Assembly (NCBI RefSeq): GCF_030651755.1
Contig: NZ_JAUSBZ010000015.1
Coordinates: 1-40,006, forward strand
From: Phenylobacterium sp.
GTDB taxonomy: Bacteria; Pseudomonadota; Alphaproteobacteria; Caulobacterales; Caulobacteraceae
Direction: 5' to 3'
Length of the DNA: 40,006 bases
Part shown: positions 18,713 through 26,523 of the stretch, in pieces
Layout: every line of letters begins with the position of its first letter
How positions within the stretch are numbered: the first letter of the stretch is position 1
Program-made: the position numbers and the translations under genes
The notes under the pieces: generated by a model
The model's database searches: none
The model's input: the letters and a program-made list of their open reading frames with translations, nothing else
Told to the model about the DNA's origin: nothing

Positions 18713-19327
18713 ATGCGTGACCATGTGACCACCGCGCTCAACCTCGTGCCCATGGTGGTCGAACAGACCAGCCGCGGCGAACGCGCCTTCGACATTTTCT
18801 CCCGGCTGCTGAAGGAACGAATCATCTTCCTCAACGGCCCGGTCGAGGACGGCATGGCCGCCCTGATCTGCGCCCAGCTTCTCTATCTGGAGTCCGAGAA
18901 CCCCAAGAAAGAGATCTCCATGTACATCAACTCGCCCGGCGGCATCGTGACGTCCGGCCTGGCGATCTACGACACCATGCAATACGTGAAGAGCCCGATC
19001 TCCACCGTCTGCATGGGCATGGCCGCCTCCATGGGTTCGTTCCTGCTGATGGCCGGCGAGAAGGACCAGCGGATATCTCTGCCCAACGCCCGCATCATGG
19101 TTCACCAGCCGTCAGGCGGCTATACCGGCAAGGCCTCGGACATCCAGCGCCACGCCGAGGACATTATCAAGACCAAGGGCCGTCTGAACGAGCTCTACGC
19201 CAAGCACACCGGCCAGCCCATCGAGGTGGTCGAGGCCACTCTGGATCGCGATCACTTCATGACCGCCGAGGAAGCCAAGGCCTGGGGCATTGTGGACCAC
19301 GTCTATGAGCGTCGCTCGGAAGACTAG
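18713..19327 (+). CDS. clpP: ATP-dependent Clp protease proteolytic subunit
   Basis: ClpP is the serine protease of ClpXP and ClpAP and forms a 14-subunit barrel. In Caulobacter, ClpXP degrades CtrA and other cell-cycle regulators. The 204-residue product has a complete catalytic triad: Ser106 in GMAASMGS, His131 in IMVHQP, and Asp180 in LDRDHF. The N-terminus [18 protein letters not shown] is typical. The AGAAGG-like ribosome site is about 12 bases before the ATG, slightly far. The last four bases overlap the end of the 84-residue gene on the other strand. Confidence 0.98.
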   Translation: MRDHVTTALNLVPMVVEQTSRGERAFDIFSRLLKERIIFLNGPVEDGMAALICAQLLYLESENPKKEISMYINSPGGIVTSGLAIYDTMQYVKSPISTVCMGMAASMGSFLLMAGEKDQRISLPNARIMVHQPSGGYTGKASDIQRHAEDIIKTKGRLNELYAKHTGQPIEVVEATLDRDHFMTAEEAKAWGIVDHVYERRSED

Positions 19328-19578
19328 AGACCAAGCCGCGCGGCGCTGAGCAGCGCCGCGCGTCCGGCTTCGGCGGTGACGTCAAACCGCTCGAACGCCG
19401 GGGCGCCGTCAGCCCGCAGGTCTGCGAACAGGCCTGCGGCGTCTTCGTGAAAGTGCAGGAAGGCCCGGCCGCGCCGATAGAAAACCCCCCGGGCCGCTTC
19501 CTTCATGCCCGGCAGCTGGCGAAGCTCGCTCAGCAGGGGCTCCAGCTGATCTAGGGCTTCAGCGCGGGCATGTCGCAT
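19324..19578 (-). CDS. Unknown 84-residue protein downstream of cicA
   Basis: I do not recognise this family. The 84-residue product is rich in Ala, Leu and Arg, with a central segment [16 protein letters not shown] and no signal or membrane segment. The composition looks like a real soluble protein rather than noise: aromatic residues are clustered and charges are balanced. It starts inside the end of the upstream NTP-pyrophosphohydrolase-like gene (28-base overlap) and its stop overlaps the clpP stop by four bases. The position as third gene of the cicA operon supports translation. Function is unknown. Confidence 0.65.
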   Translation of the reverse strand: MRHARAEALDQLEPLLSELRQLPGMKEAARGVFYRRGRAFLHFHEDAAGLFADLRADGAPAFERFDVTAEAGRAALLSAARLGL

Positions 19579-19976
19579 GGGGCGCTGTCCTCAGCGATCA
19601 GCGGATACTGGTCGGGCCGAGCCAGATAATAGGCGACGCCTGGGCTACCGGCGTCACCTTCAACGGCGCGATTATAGATGCGGCCATCAAAGCCGCCCCT
19701 CTGGCGCCGCTTGGCCAGGCGCGCGGCCTCGACCGCCTCTGCGCTGAGGCCGGCGGCGGCGATCAGTGCGCCCATTACTTCGCTGACGTCAGCCAGTTCT
19801 TCGAGCAGGTCGGCCGGCGCGGCCCTGGCCGCCTCCTGCGCCTCCTCAACCAGCTTCGCCTTTAGGGCGGCGAGGAAGTCGGCGTCCTCAAGGGGGTGGC
19901 AGAAGACCGTCAGGCCCTGGTCGCGCATCATCTGCGGAAGGCCATCCCGGATCAGCTTCTCCACCCTAAACCGCAT
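19551..19976 (-). CDS. NTP pyrophosphohydrolase-like protein (MazG-related, COG4997 type)
   Basis: A 141-residue all-alpha NTP pyrophosphohydrolase-like protein of the phosphoribosyl-ATP pyrophosphatase/MazG-related group that I know as COG4997. The N-terminus MRFRVEKLIRDGLPQMM is characteristic of that group. The metal-binding pattern is present as EEAQE (EExxE) and EELAD (ExxD). The domain ends near residue 110 at KRRQRGGFDGRIY; a tail of about 30 residues follows. A role in clearing unwanted nucleotides is inferred from the family. The start ATG overlaps the cicA stop by one base (TGATG), so it is coupled to cicA. Confidence 0.85.
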   Translation of the reverse strand: MRFRVEKLIRDGLPQMMRDQGLTVFCHPLEDADFLAALKAKLVEEAQEAARAAPADLLEELADVSEVMGALIAAAGLSAEAVEAARLAKRRQRGGFDGRIYNRAVEGDAGSPGVAYYLARPDQYPLIAEDSAPCDMPALKP

Positions 19977-20593
19977 CAGGGGCTCTCCTTGAACACCCGG
20001 TAGCCCGCCTCCTCGGAAACCTTGAGCATCTCGCGGTCGCCGCTGGTGTCGCCATAGGCCGCCCGCAGTCGCAGGTCCGGCCCAAACACCGCCTGCAGTC
20101 GGGCGACCTTTTCTGGGCCGCGGCAATTACGACCATCGAACATGCCCGCGACCCGGTCCTCTGAATCAAAGGCCAGTCGCGTGGCGATCAGGTGATCGGC
20201 CCCCAGCCCGCGGGCGAAGGGCTGGACGATGATGTCCGGCGAGGCGGTGACGATCACCATGGTCGCCCGGCGGCTGCGCCAGCGTCGCCAGGTGTGCAGG
20301 GCGTCAGGTCGAAGAAGTCTGGGGGCATAGGTTTCGGCGAAGGCGCGCGCCTGAGCTTCGAGTTCCGCCCGGGGCGCCCCCAACAGAAATTCTCGCACAG
20401 CCGCAGCCTTCAGGCGGCCGCGGTTGCGGTGGAAGAGATAGGATCCCCCCGACAGCGCCAATCGCCGCATGCCGCGGGCATAGCGCGAACGCCCGGCCCG
20501 CCAGCGCAGGAAGGTGGTGAAACTGTCTTTTGTGGTGAGGGTGCCGTCGAAATCGAAGGCGACCACGCCGGCGTCGTCGGCAGGATCGTCCAT
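19976..20593 (-). CDS. cicA: HAD-family phosphatase CicA
   Basis: A 205-residue HAD-superfamily (subfamily IB) phosphatase. Motif I is FDFDGTLTT with nucleophile Asp14 and Asp16, motif II is IVTAS, and the acidic motif is YGDTSGDREML. A basic insert (RWRAGRSRYARGMRRLAL) sits between motifs I and II. In Caulobacter crescentus the gene between clpP and clpX is cicA, reported as a phosphotransferase-superfamily member whose dosage affects growth and cell shape. This gene has the same family and position, so the symbol is proposed on that basis. The physiological substrate is not known to me; relatives act on phosphoserine or phosphatidylglycerol phosphate. Confidence 0.85.
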   Translation of the reverse strand: MDDPADDAGVVAFDFDGTLTTKDSFTTFLRWRAGRSRYARGMRRLALSGGSYLFHRNRGRLKAAAVREFLLGAPRAELEAQARAFAETYAPRLLRPDALHTWRRWRSRRATMVIVTASPDIIVQPFARGLGADHLIATRLAFDSEDRVAGMFDGRNCRGPEKVARLQAVFGPDLRLRAAYGDTSGDREMLKVSEEAGYRVFKESP

Positions 20594-20988
20594 TATTCCC
20601 CCAAAATGCGGCTTGCGCCGAAATAACGCAGTCTGACCATCATACCCCTCCGCTCGGAGCCACCCTTGCGAGAATCAGGCCGGGCCACTTCCAAGCGGAG
20701 CCGCTCCAGCCCCTGTTCCATCTAGGCGGACCCCTTTTCCAGCAAGGGAAGAGTGGGGCGACTTGCGTCAATCCGATACAATCCCATCTAGAGATTCGAA
20801 ATTCCGCACCACCACACCGGCGTCCGTTTCGCCAGGCGAGCGTTCGCCAAGGGTTGTGATCCTGTCGCGGATCGGGGAATGTCAAGGATTAGACAACCCC
20901 CGGCGTGTATCCTGCAAGGACGGCGGGAACACGCCGCCCGCGCCCAGGCGCGGTTTCGACCGGCGTCGTCGAGAGAGTGAGACTGAAC
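20594..20988. other. Intergenic region between divergent cicA and clpX
   Basis: This 395-base gap must hold the divergent promoters of cicA and clpX. I see only short weak inverted repeats (for example AGCGG/CCGCT near 20694) and one heat-shock-like promoter candidate, listed separately. An open reading frame extends clpX upstream to 20905, but its 28 residues do not look like ClpX. No RNA gene is recognisable. Confidence 0.5.
20762..20790 (+). promoter_or_regulatory. Possible heat-shock (sigma-32) promoter of clpX
   Basis: CTTGCG at 20762 followed after 15 bases by CCCATCTA (20783-20790) resembles the sigma-32 pattern CTTGAA, 11-16 bases, CCCCATNT. The -10 half is good, the -35 half partial. 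The transcript would have a leader of nearly 200 bases before the clpX ATG. Confidence 0.35.
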
Positions 20989-22251
20989 ATGACCAAGGCC
21001 GCGAGCGGGGACTCCAAGAGCACGCTGTATTGCTCCTTCTGCGGGAAGAGCCAGCATGAAGTCCGCAAGCTCATCGCGGGCCCCACCGTGTTCATCTGCG
21101 ATGAATGCGTCGAGCTCTGCATGGATATCATTCGCGAGGAGCACAAGATCTCCTTCGTGAAGTCGAAGGACGGCGTGCCCACGCCCCGCGAAATCCGCGA
21201 AGTTCTCGACGATTATGTGATCGGCCAGGACCACGCCAAGAAGGTGCTCTCGGTCGCCGTCCACAATCACTACAAGCGCCTGAACCACGCCACCAAGAAC
21301 AACGATGTGGAGCTGGGCAAGGCCAACATCATGCTGATCGGGCCGACCGGCACGGGTAAGACCCTGCTGGCCCAGACCCTGGCGCGCATCATCGACGTGC
21401 CGTTCACCGTGGCCGACGCCACCACCCTGACCGAAGCCGGTTATGTGGGCGAGGACGTCGAGAACATCATCCTCAAGCTGCTGCAGTCGGCCGACTACAA
21501 TGTCGAGCGGGCCCAGCGGGGCATCGTCTATATCGACGAGGTCGATAAGATCAGCCGCAAGTCCGACAACCCTTCCATCACCCGCGACGTGTCGGGCGAG
21601 GGCGTCCAGCAGGCCCTGCTGAAGATCATGGAAGGCACGGTGGCCTCAGTCCCGCCCCAGGGCGGCCGCAAGCATCCCCAGCAGGAATTCCTGCAGGTGG
21701 ACACCACCAACATCCTCTTTATCTGCGGCGGCGCCTTCGCCGGCCTCGACAAGATCATCTCGGCCCGCGGGCAGGGGACCTCGATCGGCTTTGGCGCCAA
21801 GGTGTCAGACCCTGACGATCGCCGCACCGGCGAAATCTTCCGCCGGGTGGAGCCTGACGACCTGCTGCGCTTTGGTCTGATCCCGGAATTCATCGGCCGT
21901 CTGCCGGTGATCGCCACCCTGGACGACCTCGACGAGGACGCCCTGGTCAAGATCCTGACCGAGCCGAAGAACGCCTTCGTCAAGCAGTACCAGCGCCTGT
22001 TCGAGATGGAGAACGTCGGCCTGACCTTCACCGACGACGCGCTCAACGCCGTGGCCCGCAAGGCCATCGCCCGCAAGACGGGCGCCCGGGGCCTGCGCTC
22101 CATCCTCGAAGGTATCCTGCTCGACACCATGTACGAGCTGCCCACCTATGACGGGGTCGAAGAGGTGGTGGTCAACGCCGAGGTGGTCGAAGGCCGGGCT
22201 CAGCCGCTGATCATCTACGCCGAGCGGCGGGACAAGGGCGGCGCGGCCTGA
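20989..22251 (+). CDS. clpX: ATP-dependent Clp protease ATP-binding subunit ClpX
   Basis: ClpX is the AAA+ unfoldase that selects substrates and feeds them to ClpP. The 420-residue product has the N-terminal zinc-binding domain ([10 protein letters not shown] and CDECVELC), Walker A GPTGTGKT, Walker [11 protein letters not shown], the IGF loop for ClpP docking in [10 protein letters not shown], and the sensor-2 block [15 protein letters not shown]. The ATG at 20989 gives the family N-terminus [20 protein letters not shown] and has a GAGAGAG purine stretch upstream. It is separated from clpP by the cicA operon on the other strand, so it needs its own promoter. Confidence 0.98.
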   Translation: MTKAASGDSKSTLYCSFCGKSQHEVRKLIAGPTVFICDECVELCMDIIREEHKISFVKSKDGVPTPREIREVLDDYVIGQDHAKKVLSVAVHNHYKRLNHATKNNDVELGKANIMLIGPTGTGKTLLAQTLARIIDVPFTVADATTLTEAGYVGEDVENIILKLLQSADYNVERAQRGIVYIDEVDKISRKSDNPSITRDVSGEGVQQALLKIMEGTVASVPPQGGRKHPQQEFLQVDTTNILFICGGAFAGLDKIISARGQGTSIGFGAKVSDPDDRRTGEIFRRVEPDDLLRFGLIPEFIGRLPVIATLDDLDEDALVKILTEPKNAFVKQYQRLFEMENVGLTFTDDALNAVARKAIARKTGARGLRSILEGILLDTMYELPTYDGVEEVVVNAEVVEGRAQPLIIYAERRDKGGAA

Positions 22252-22318
22252 GGCCGCGCCGATCACACACTTCTGTTGCGGCGCCGAAGACAAGTTGTCG
22301 CGCACCGGCCCGGCGCCG

Positions 22319-22348
22319 CTTGAACCGCAGCGCGAAGCGTCCACATAA
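22319..22348 (+). promoter_or_regulatory. Candidate heat-shock (sigma-32) promoter of lon
   Basis: CTTGAA (22319-22324) matches the sigma-32 -35 core exactly. Sixteen bases later CCACATAA (22341-22348) resembles the CCCCATNT -10. Lon genes are classic heat-shock genes, and the position, about 120 bases before the start codon, is suitable. Confidence 0.5.
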
Positions 22349-22374
22349 ATAGACTGAAGACACCGTCACATCGA

Positions 22375-22389
22375 CGGACGGACCGTCCG
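22375..22389. promoter_or_regulatory. Perfect palindrome in the lon leader
   Basis: CGGACGG-A-CCGTCCG is a perfect inverted repeat with a single central base. It lies just downstream of the predicted lon transcription start. It could be an operator or, less likely with a one-base loop, a stem in the mRNA leader. No T-run follows, so it is not a terminator of clpX. Confidence 0.4.
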
Positions 22390-22475
22390 ACTCAGGCGCA
22401 TCGTCTGATGTAACCGCGGTCCGAGGGTCGAGCCCTGCTTTTGTTTCGAGGGGGCCGGCCGGGAGTGAAAGCACT

Positions 22476-24875
22476 ATGTCTGAGACAAAGAAAATCCTGC
22501 CTGTCCTGCCGTTGCGAGACATTGTCGTGTTCCCGCATCAGCCCGTGCCGTTGTTTGTCGGGCGGGAAAAATCCGTGCGGGCGCTCGAAGAGGCCATGCG
22601 CGACGACGGCAAGGACATCCTTCTGCTGACGCAGAAGGACAAGGACGACGATGATCCGTCGCCCATCGCCATCTATGAGATCGGGGTGGTCGCCACCATC
22701 CTGCAACTGCTCAAGCTGCCTGATGGCACCGTCAAGGTGCTGGTCGAGGGCAAGACCCGGGCGGGCGTCGCCCGTTACACCGATCAGGCCGACTACTATG
22801 AGGCCGAAATCGCCGACCTGCCGGACGATGGCGCGGTCTCGGCGGAGGCCGAGGCCCTCAGCCGCGCCGTGGTCGAGCAGTTCGAATCCTATGTGAAGCT
22901 CAACAAGAAGGTGCCGCCCGAGGCCCTGGCGGCCATGCCGCAGATCGACAATCCCGGGGAGCTGGCCGACCGCGTGGCCTCGCACCTCTCGGTGAAGATC
23001 AGCGAGAAGCAGGCGCTGCTGGAAATCTTCGATGTCGTGAAGCGTCTGGAGAAGGTCTACGCCCTGATGGAGGGCGAAATCTCGGTGATGCAGACCGAGA
23101 AGAAGATCCGTAATCGCGTCAAACGTCAGATGGAGAAGACTCAGCGCGAGTACTATCTGAACGAGCAGATGAAGGCGATCCAGCGCGAGCTGGGCGAACA
23201 GGACGACAGCCGCGACGAGCTGATCGAGCTGGAAAAGCGCATCAAGAAGACGCGCCTGTCCAAGGAGGCTCGCACCAAGGCCGAGGCGGAGCTGAAGAAG
23301 CTGCGCTCGATGAGCCCGATGTCGGCCGAGTCCACTGTGGTTCGGAACTATCTCGACTGGCTGTTGTCCATCCCCTGGGGCAAGGGCAAGCAGAAGCCCA
23401 TCGACATGGTCAAGGCTGAGGAGATCCTCGACGAGGATCACTACGGCCTGGAGAAGGTCAAAGAGCGGATCCTGGAGTATCTGGCCGTGCAGGCCAGGAC
23501 CGGCGCGCTCAAGGGCCCCATCCTGTGCCTTGTCGGCCCCCCCGGCGTCGGCAAGACCTCACTGGGACGCTCCATCGCCAAGGCGACCGGTCGGGAGTTC
23601 GTGCGCGTCTCCCTGGGCGGGGTGCGTGACGAGGCCGAGATCCGCGGTCACCGCCGGACCTATATCGGCTCCATGCCGGGCAAGATCATCCAGTCGATGA
23701 AGAAGGCCAAGACCACCAACGCCTTCTTCCTGCTGGATGAGATCGACAAGATGGGCGCCGACTATCGCGGCGACCCGGCTTCGGCCCTGCTGGAGGTGCT
23801 GGATCCGTCGCAGAACTCCACCTTCGCCGACCACTATCTGGAGGTGGACTACGATCTGACGCCGGTGATGTTCGTCACCACGGCCAACTCGCTCAACATG
23901 CCCCAGCCCCTGCTGGACCGCATGGAGATCATCCGCATCCCCGGCTATACCGAGGATGAGAAGATCGAGATCGCCAAGCGCCACGTCCTACCCAAGCTGA
24001 CCAAGGATCACGGGCTGACGCCTGAAGAGTTTGTGGTCTCCGAGGACACGATCCGCGACCTGATCCGCTACTACACCCGGGAAGCCGGGGTGCGGTCTCT
24101 CGAGCGGGAACTGGGCAACCTGGCCCGCAAGACCGTCCGTGACATCGCCCGGGAAGGCCTGACCAGCATCACCATCGATCCCGAGCGCCTCGCCAAGTAC
24201 GCCGGCGTGCGCAAGTACCGCTTCGGCGAGATGGACGCCGAGGACCAGATCGGGATCATCACCGGGCTGGCCTATACAGACTTCGGCGGCGACATCCTGA
24301 CCATCGAGGCGGTCAAGATGCCGGGCAAGGGCCGGATGTCCATTACGGGCAACCTGAAGGACGTGATGAAAGAGTCCATCGCCGCGGCCAACTCCTACGT
24401 CCGCAGCCGGGCCACCCAGTTCGGCATAGAGCCGCCGGCCTTCGAGAAAACCGACGTGCACATCCACGTGCCCGACGGCGCAACGCCCAAGGACGGACCG
24501 TCCGCAGGCGCGGCCATGGCCACGGCCATCGTCTCGGTCCTGACTGGCATTCCGATCCGAAAGGGCATCGCGATGACGGGCGAAGTCACCCTGCGCGGCC
24601 GGGTCACCGCCATCGGCGGCCTGAAGGAAAAGCTGCTCGCCGCCCTGCGTTCGGGCGTGACGACTGTGCTGATCCCACAGGAGAACGAGAAGGACCTGGC
24701 CGATATTCCGGCCAAGGTGAAGGAGGCCCTGGAGATCATCCCGGTCAACACCATGGATGAAGTCCTGGTGCGCGCCCTGGTTCGACTGCCCGATCCGATC
24801 GAGTGGACCGAGCCGCCCAGCAAGGGGCCCGTGGCCGGAGACGACGGCGAGGCCGAGGCCATCATGACCCACTAG
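22476..24875 (+). CDS. lon: ATP-dependent protease Lon
   Basis: Lon is a hexameric AAA+ serine protease that removes damaged proteins; in Caulobacter it also degrades DnaA, CcrM and SciP. The 799-residue length is standard. The N-terminal substrate-binding domain begins [20 protein letters not shown]. Walker [12 protein letters not shown] is near residue 354 and Walker [12 protein letters not shown] follows. The protease domain has catalytic Ser676 in [12 protein letters not shown] and Lys719 in [13 protein letters not shown] lies about nine bases before the ATG. A strong terminator follows the stop. Confidence 0.98.
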   Translation: MSETKKILPVLPLRDIVVFPHQPVPLFVGREKSVRALEEAMRDDGKDILLLTQKDKDDDDPSPIAIYEIGVVATILQLLKLPDGTVKVLVEGKTRAGVARYTDQADYYEAEIADLPDDGAVSAEAEALSRAVVEQFESYVKLNKKVPPEALAAMPQIDNPGELADRVASHLSVKISEKQALLEIFDVVKRLEKVYALMEGEISVMQTEKKIRNRVKRQMEKTQREYYLNEQMKAIQRELGEQDDSRDELIELEKRIKKTRLSKEARTKAEAELKKLRSMSPMSAESTVVRNYLDWLLSIPWGKGKQKPIDMVKAEEILDEDHYGLEKVKERILEYLAVQARTGALKGPILCLVGPPGVGKTSLGRSIAKATGREFVRVSLGGVRDEAEIRGHRRTYIGSMPGKIIQSMKKAKTTNAFFLLDEIDKMGADYRGDPASALLEVLDPSQNSTFADHYLEVDYDLTPVMFVTTANSLNMPQPLLDRMEIIRIPGYTEDEKIEIAKRHVLPKLTKDHGLTPEEFVVSEDTIRDLIRYYTREAGVRSLERELGNLARKTVRDIAREGLTSITIDPERLAKYAGVRKYRFGEMDAEDQIGIITGLAYTDFGGDILTIEAVKMPGKGRMSITGNLKDVMKESIAAANSYVRSRATQFGIEPPAFEKTDVHIHVPDGATPKDGPSAGAAMATAIVSVLTGIPIRKGIAMTGEVTLRGRVTAIGGLKEKLLAALRSGVTTVLIPQENEKDLADIPAKVKEALEIIPVNTMDEVLVRALVRLPDPIEWTEPPSKGPVAGDDGEAEAIMTH

Positions 24876-24904
24876 GGTCGGGGCTTTTCCATACCAGACG
24901 ACAG

Positions 24905-24937
24905 GCGGCGCGGGCTCATCCCCGCGCCGCTTTGTTT
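24905..24937 (+). terminator. Intrinsic terminator of lon
   Basis: GCGGCGCGGG and CCCGCGCCGC form a perfect ten-base GC-rich stem with a six-base loop (CTCATC), followed by TTTGTTT. This is a strong rho-independent terminator 30 bases after the lon stop. Confidence 0.88.
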
Positions 24938-24964
24938 GACGCGCCTGCTTAAGCCCGCATAATC
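24936..24964 (+). promoter_or_regulatory. Strong housekeeping promoter of hup
   Basis: TTGACGC (24936-24942) is a perfect Caulobacter -35, followed after 14 bases by GCATAATC (24957-24964), six of eight to GCTANAWC and containing CATAAT. The -35 shares its first two bases with the T-tract of the lon terminator. Transcription would start near 24970, giving a leader of about 68 bases. Confidence 0.7.
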
Positions 24965-25037
24965 CCTTGGCGCGAAGGCGTTCGCCGCTGCCGGTGCTTC
25001 GCGAAAAACAGAAAAAGGGCAGGGAGAGGAAACCACT

Positions 25038-25313
25038 ATGACCAAGGCTGAACTGGTCTCGGCGATGGCCGACAAGGCCGGCATCACAAAATCACAGGCG
25101 AAGGACGCCCTTGAGGCCTTCGTCGACTCTGTCACCGGGTCGCTCAAGGGCGGCCAGGAAGTCCGTCTCGTGGGTTTCGGCAGCTTCGTTCCGGTCAGCC
25201 GGGCTGCTGGTGTGGCCCGTAACCCCCGCACCGGCGAGAGCGTCAATCGTCCGGCCTCCCAGACCGCGCGCTTCCGGATCGGCGAGGGGCTCAAGAACGC
25301 CCTCAACAGCTAG
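25038..25313 (+). CDS. hup: DNA-binding protein HU
   Basis: HU is a small histone-like dimer that bends and compacts DNA. The 91-residue product has the standard fold: the helical part MTKAELVSAMADKAGITKSQ, the GFGSFVPVSRAAGVARNPRT segment with the DNA-binding arm, and the C-terminal FRIGEGLKNAL. The strong purine-rich ribosome site AGGGAGAGGA upstream and the near-consensus promoter fit a highly expressed protein. The lon-hup order is conserved in many proteobacteria. Confidence 0.97.
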   Translation: MTKAELVSAMADKAGITKSQAKDALEAFVDSVTGSLKGGQEVRLVGFGSFVPVSRAAGVARNPRTGESVNRPASQTARFRIGEGLKNALNS

Positions 25314-25335
25314 CAACTCCGGTGTGACCATTTCG

Positions 25336-25372
25336 AGGGGGCGGTCGCTTTTCGGCGGCGGCCCCTTCTTCG
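25336..25372 (+). terminator. Imperfect terminator-like structure after hup
   Basis: A GC-rich imperfect stem (GGGGGCGGTCGC against GCGGCGGCCCC around a TTTTCG loop) is followed by TTCTTC. Pairing has mismatches, so this is only a plausible terminator, but it stands at the right distance, about 25 bases after the hup stop. Confidence 0.35.
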
Positions 25373-25433
25373 CCTCCGCACCGACGGAATCGGGCTCCGA
25401 ATCTGTCCGGCGAGCGGGTATGAAGGCGGCCGA

Positions 25434-25510
25434 GGGCGGCTAGCTCAGCTGGTCAGAGCACCTGGTTTACACCCAGGGGGTCGGGGGTTCGAGCCCCTCG
25501 CCGCCCACCA
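25434..25510 (+). tRNA. tRNA-Val (anticodon UAC)
   Basis: A 77-base tRNA. The acceptor GGGCGGC pairs with GCCGCCC, then A and encoded CCA. The D-arm is TAGCTCAGCTGGTCAGAGCA. The anticodon stem CCTGG/CCAGG encloses TTTACAC, giving TAC at 25468-25470. The T-arm GGGGTTCGAGCCCC is standard. The aldo/keto reductase gene starts 23 bases downstream. Confidence 0.97.
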
Positions 25511-25533
25511 CGCATCTCCCCGGCGAAGGACCC

Positions 25534-26448
25534 ATGCGATACCGTCCCCTGGGCCGCACCGGGCTCACCGTTTCCGAGATCGGTTTTGGCTGCGCCAGCT
25601 ATTGGGGGCTGCTCAGGTTCGACGAGGGCGAGGCGGTCCGGCTGGTCCATCGTGCCCTCGATCTGGGGATCACCCTCTTCGACACCGCTCCGGGTTATTC
25701 CCGAGGGGAAGCCGAGCCTCGGTTGGGCCGCGCCCTGCAGGGGCGCCGGACCGACGGCCTGGTGATCGCCACGAAGGCCGGCACCTTCCATGCCGGCGGC
25801 GGCCGCACGGGTCGTGACTTCTCACCGGCCGCCATCACCGTCAGCGTCGAGGCCAGCCTGAAGCGGTTGGGCCTTGACCGACTGTCCCTGGTTCAGCTGC
25901 ATGGCCCGGCGGCCGCAGAGCTGAATGACGACCTGTTCGACGCCCTTGAGCGCCTGCGCGCCCGGGGCCTGGTGTCGGCCTTTGGCGCCAACAGTTTCGA
26001 TCCTGAGGTCATCGCCGCCATCATCGCTGCGCCGACGCTGGATGTGGTGATGCTGGACTACAATGTGCTGCGGCCTGAGCGCGCGCCGCTGATCGCCCAG
26101 GCCGCGACGCGGGGCAAGGGGGTGCTGGCCGGCATGCCCTTGGCCATGGGCCATGTGGACGGCCAGATCCGCAAGTTTCGGGGACTGCGCGACCTTTGGT
26201 ACGCCGCCCGGGCCTTGAAGAACCATCGACAGGAATTGGCCCTGGCCGAACGGTTCGCCTGCCTCCGCCGCCTGGACGGCATGACCGCGGCCCAGGCGAG
26301 CCTGGCTTATGTGCTGGAGCACCCCGGGGTGTCGGCGGCGGTGACGGGCACGACGCGACTCGCTCACCTGGAGGCCAATGCGGCGGCGTCGGGCATGATG
26401 CTGCCCCCTGACGTGCGGGCGGGGATCGAGGCCGCGCAGAACGGCTGA
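25534..26448 (+). CDS. Aldo/keto reductase
   Basis: A 304-residue NADPH-dependent oxidoreductase of the aldo/keto reductase superfamily, a cytoplasmic TIM barrel. The catalytic tetrad is complete: Asp50 and Tyr55 in LFDTAPGYS, Lys81 in IATKAG, and His123 in LVQLHGP. The C-terminal segment ALAYVLEHPGV-like (ASLAYVLEHPGVSAAVTGTT) binds the cofactor phosphate in this family. It resembles the subgroup of YajO and L-galactose dehydrogenase-like enzymes, but the substrate is unknown. The start ATG is the first codon giving the family N-terminus RYRPLGRTGLTVSEIGFG. Confidence 0.92.
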   Translation: MRYRPLGRTGLTVSEIGFGCASYWGLLRFDEGEAVRLVHRALDLGITLFDTAPGYSRGEAEPRLGRALQGRRTDGLVIATKAGTFHAGGGRTGRDFSPAAITVSVEASLKRLGLDRLSLVQLHGPAAAELNDDLFDALERLRARGLVSAFGANSFDPEVIAAIIAAPTLDVVMLDYNVLRPERAPLIAQAATRGKGVLAGMPLAMGHVDGQIRKFRGLRDLWYAARALKNHRQELALAERFACLRRLDGMTAAQASLAYVLEHPGVSAAVTGTTRLAHLEANAAASGMMLPPDVRAGIEAAQNG

Positions 26449-26523
26449 GCTTTCCGCTTTCCTCCGGAGACAGCGTCGATATTGTCACCCATCGTGCCGA
26501 TTTCCGATGATGGAGCCGAACCC

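Noticed and set aside
20905..20988. 28-residue N-terminal extension of ClpX
   Set aside because: The extension (Arg/Pro-rich) does not resemble ClpX, and the ATG at 20989 gives the standard N-terminus with a purine-rich stretch upstream.
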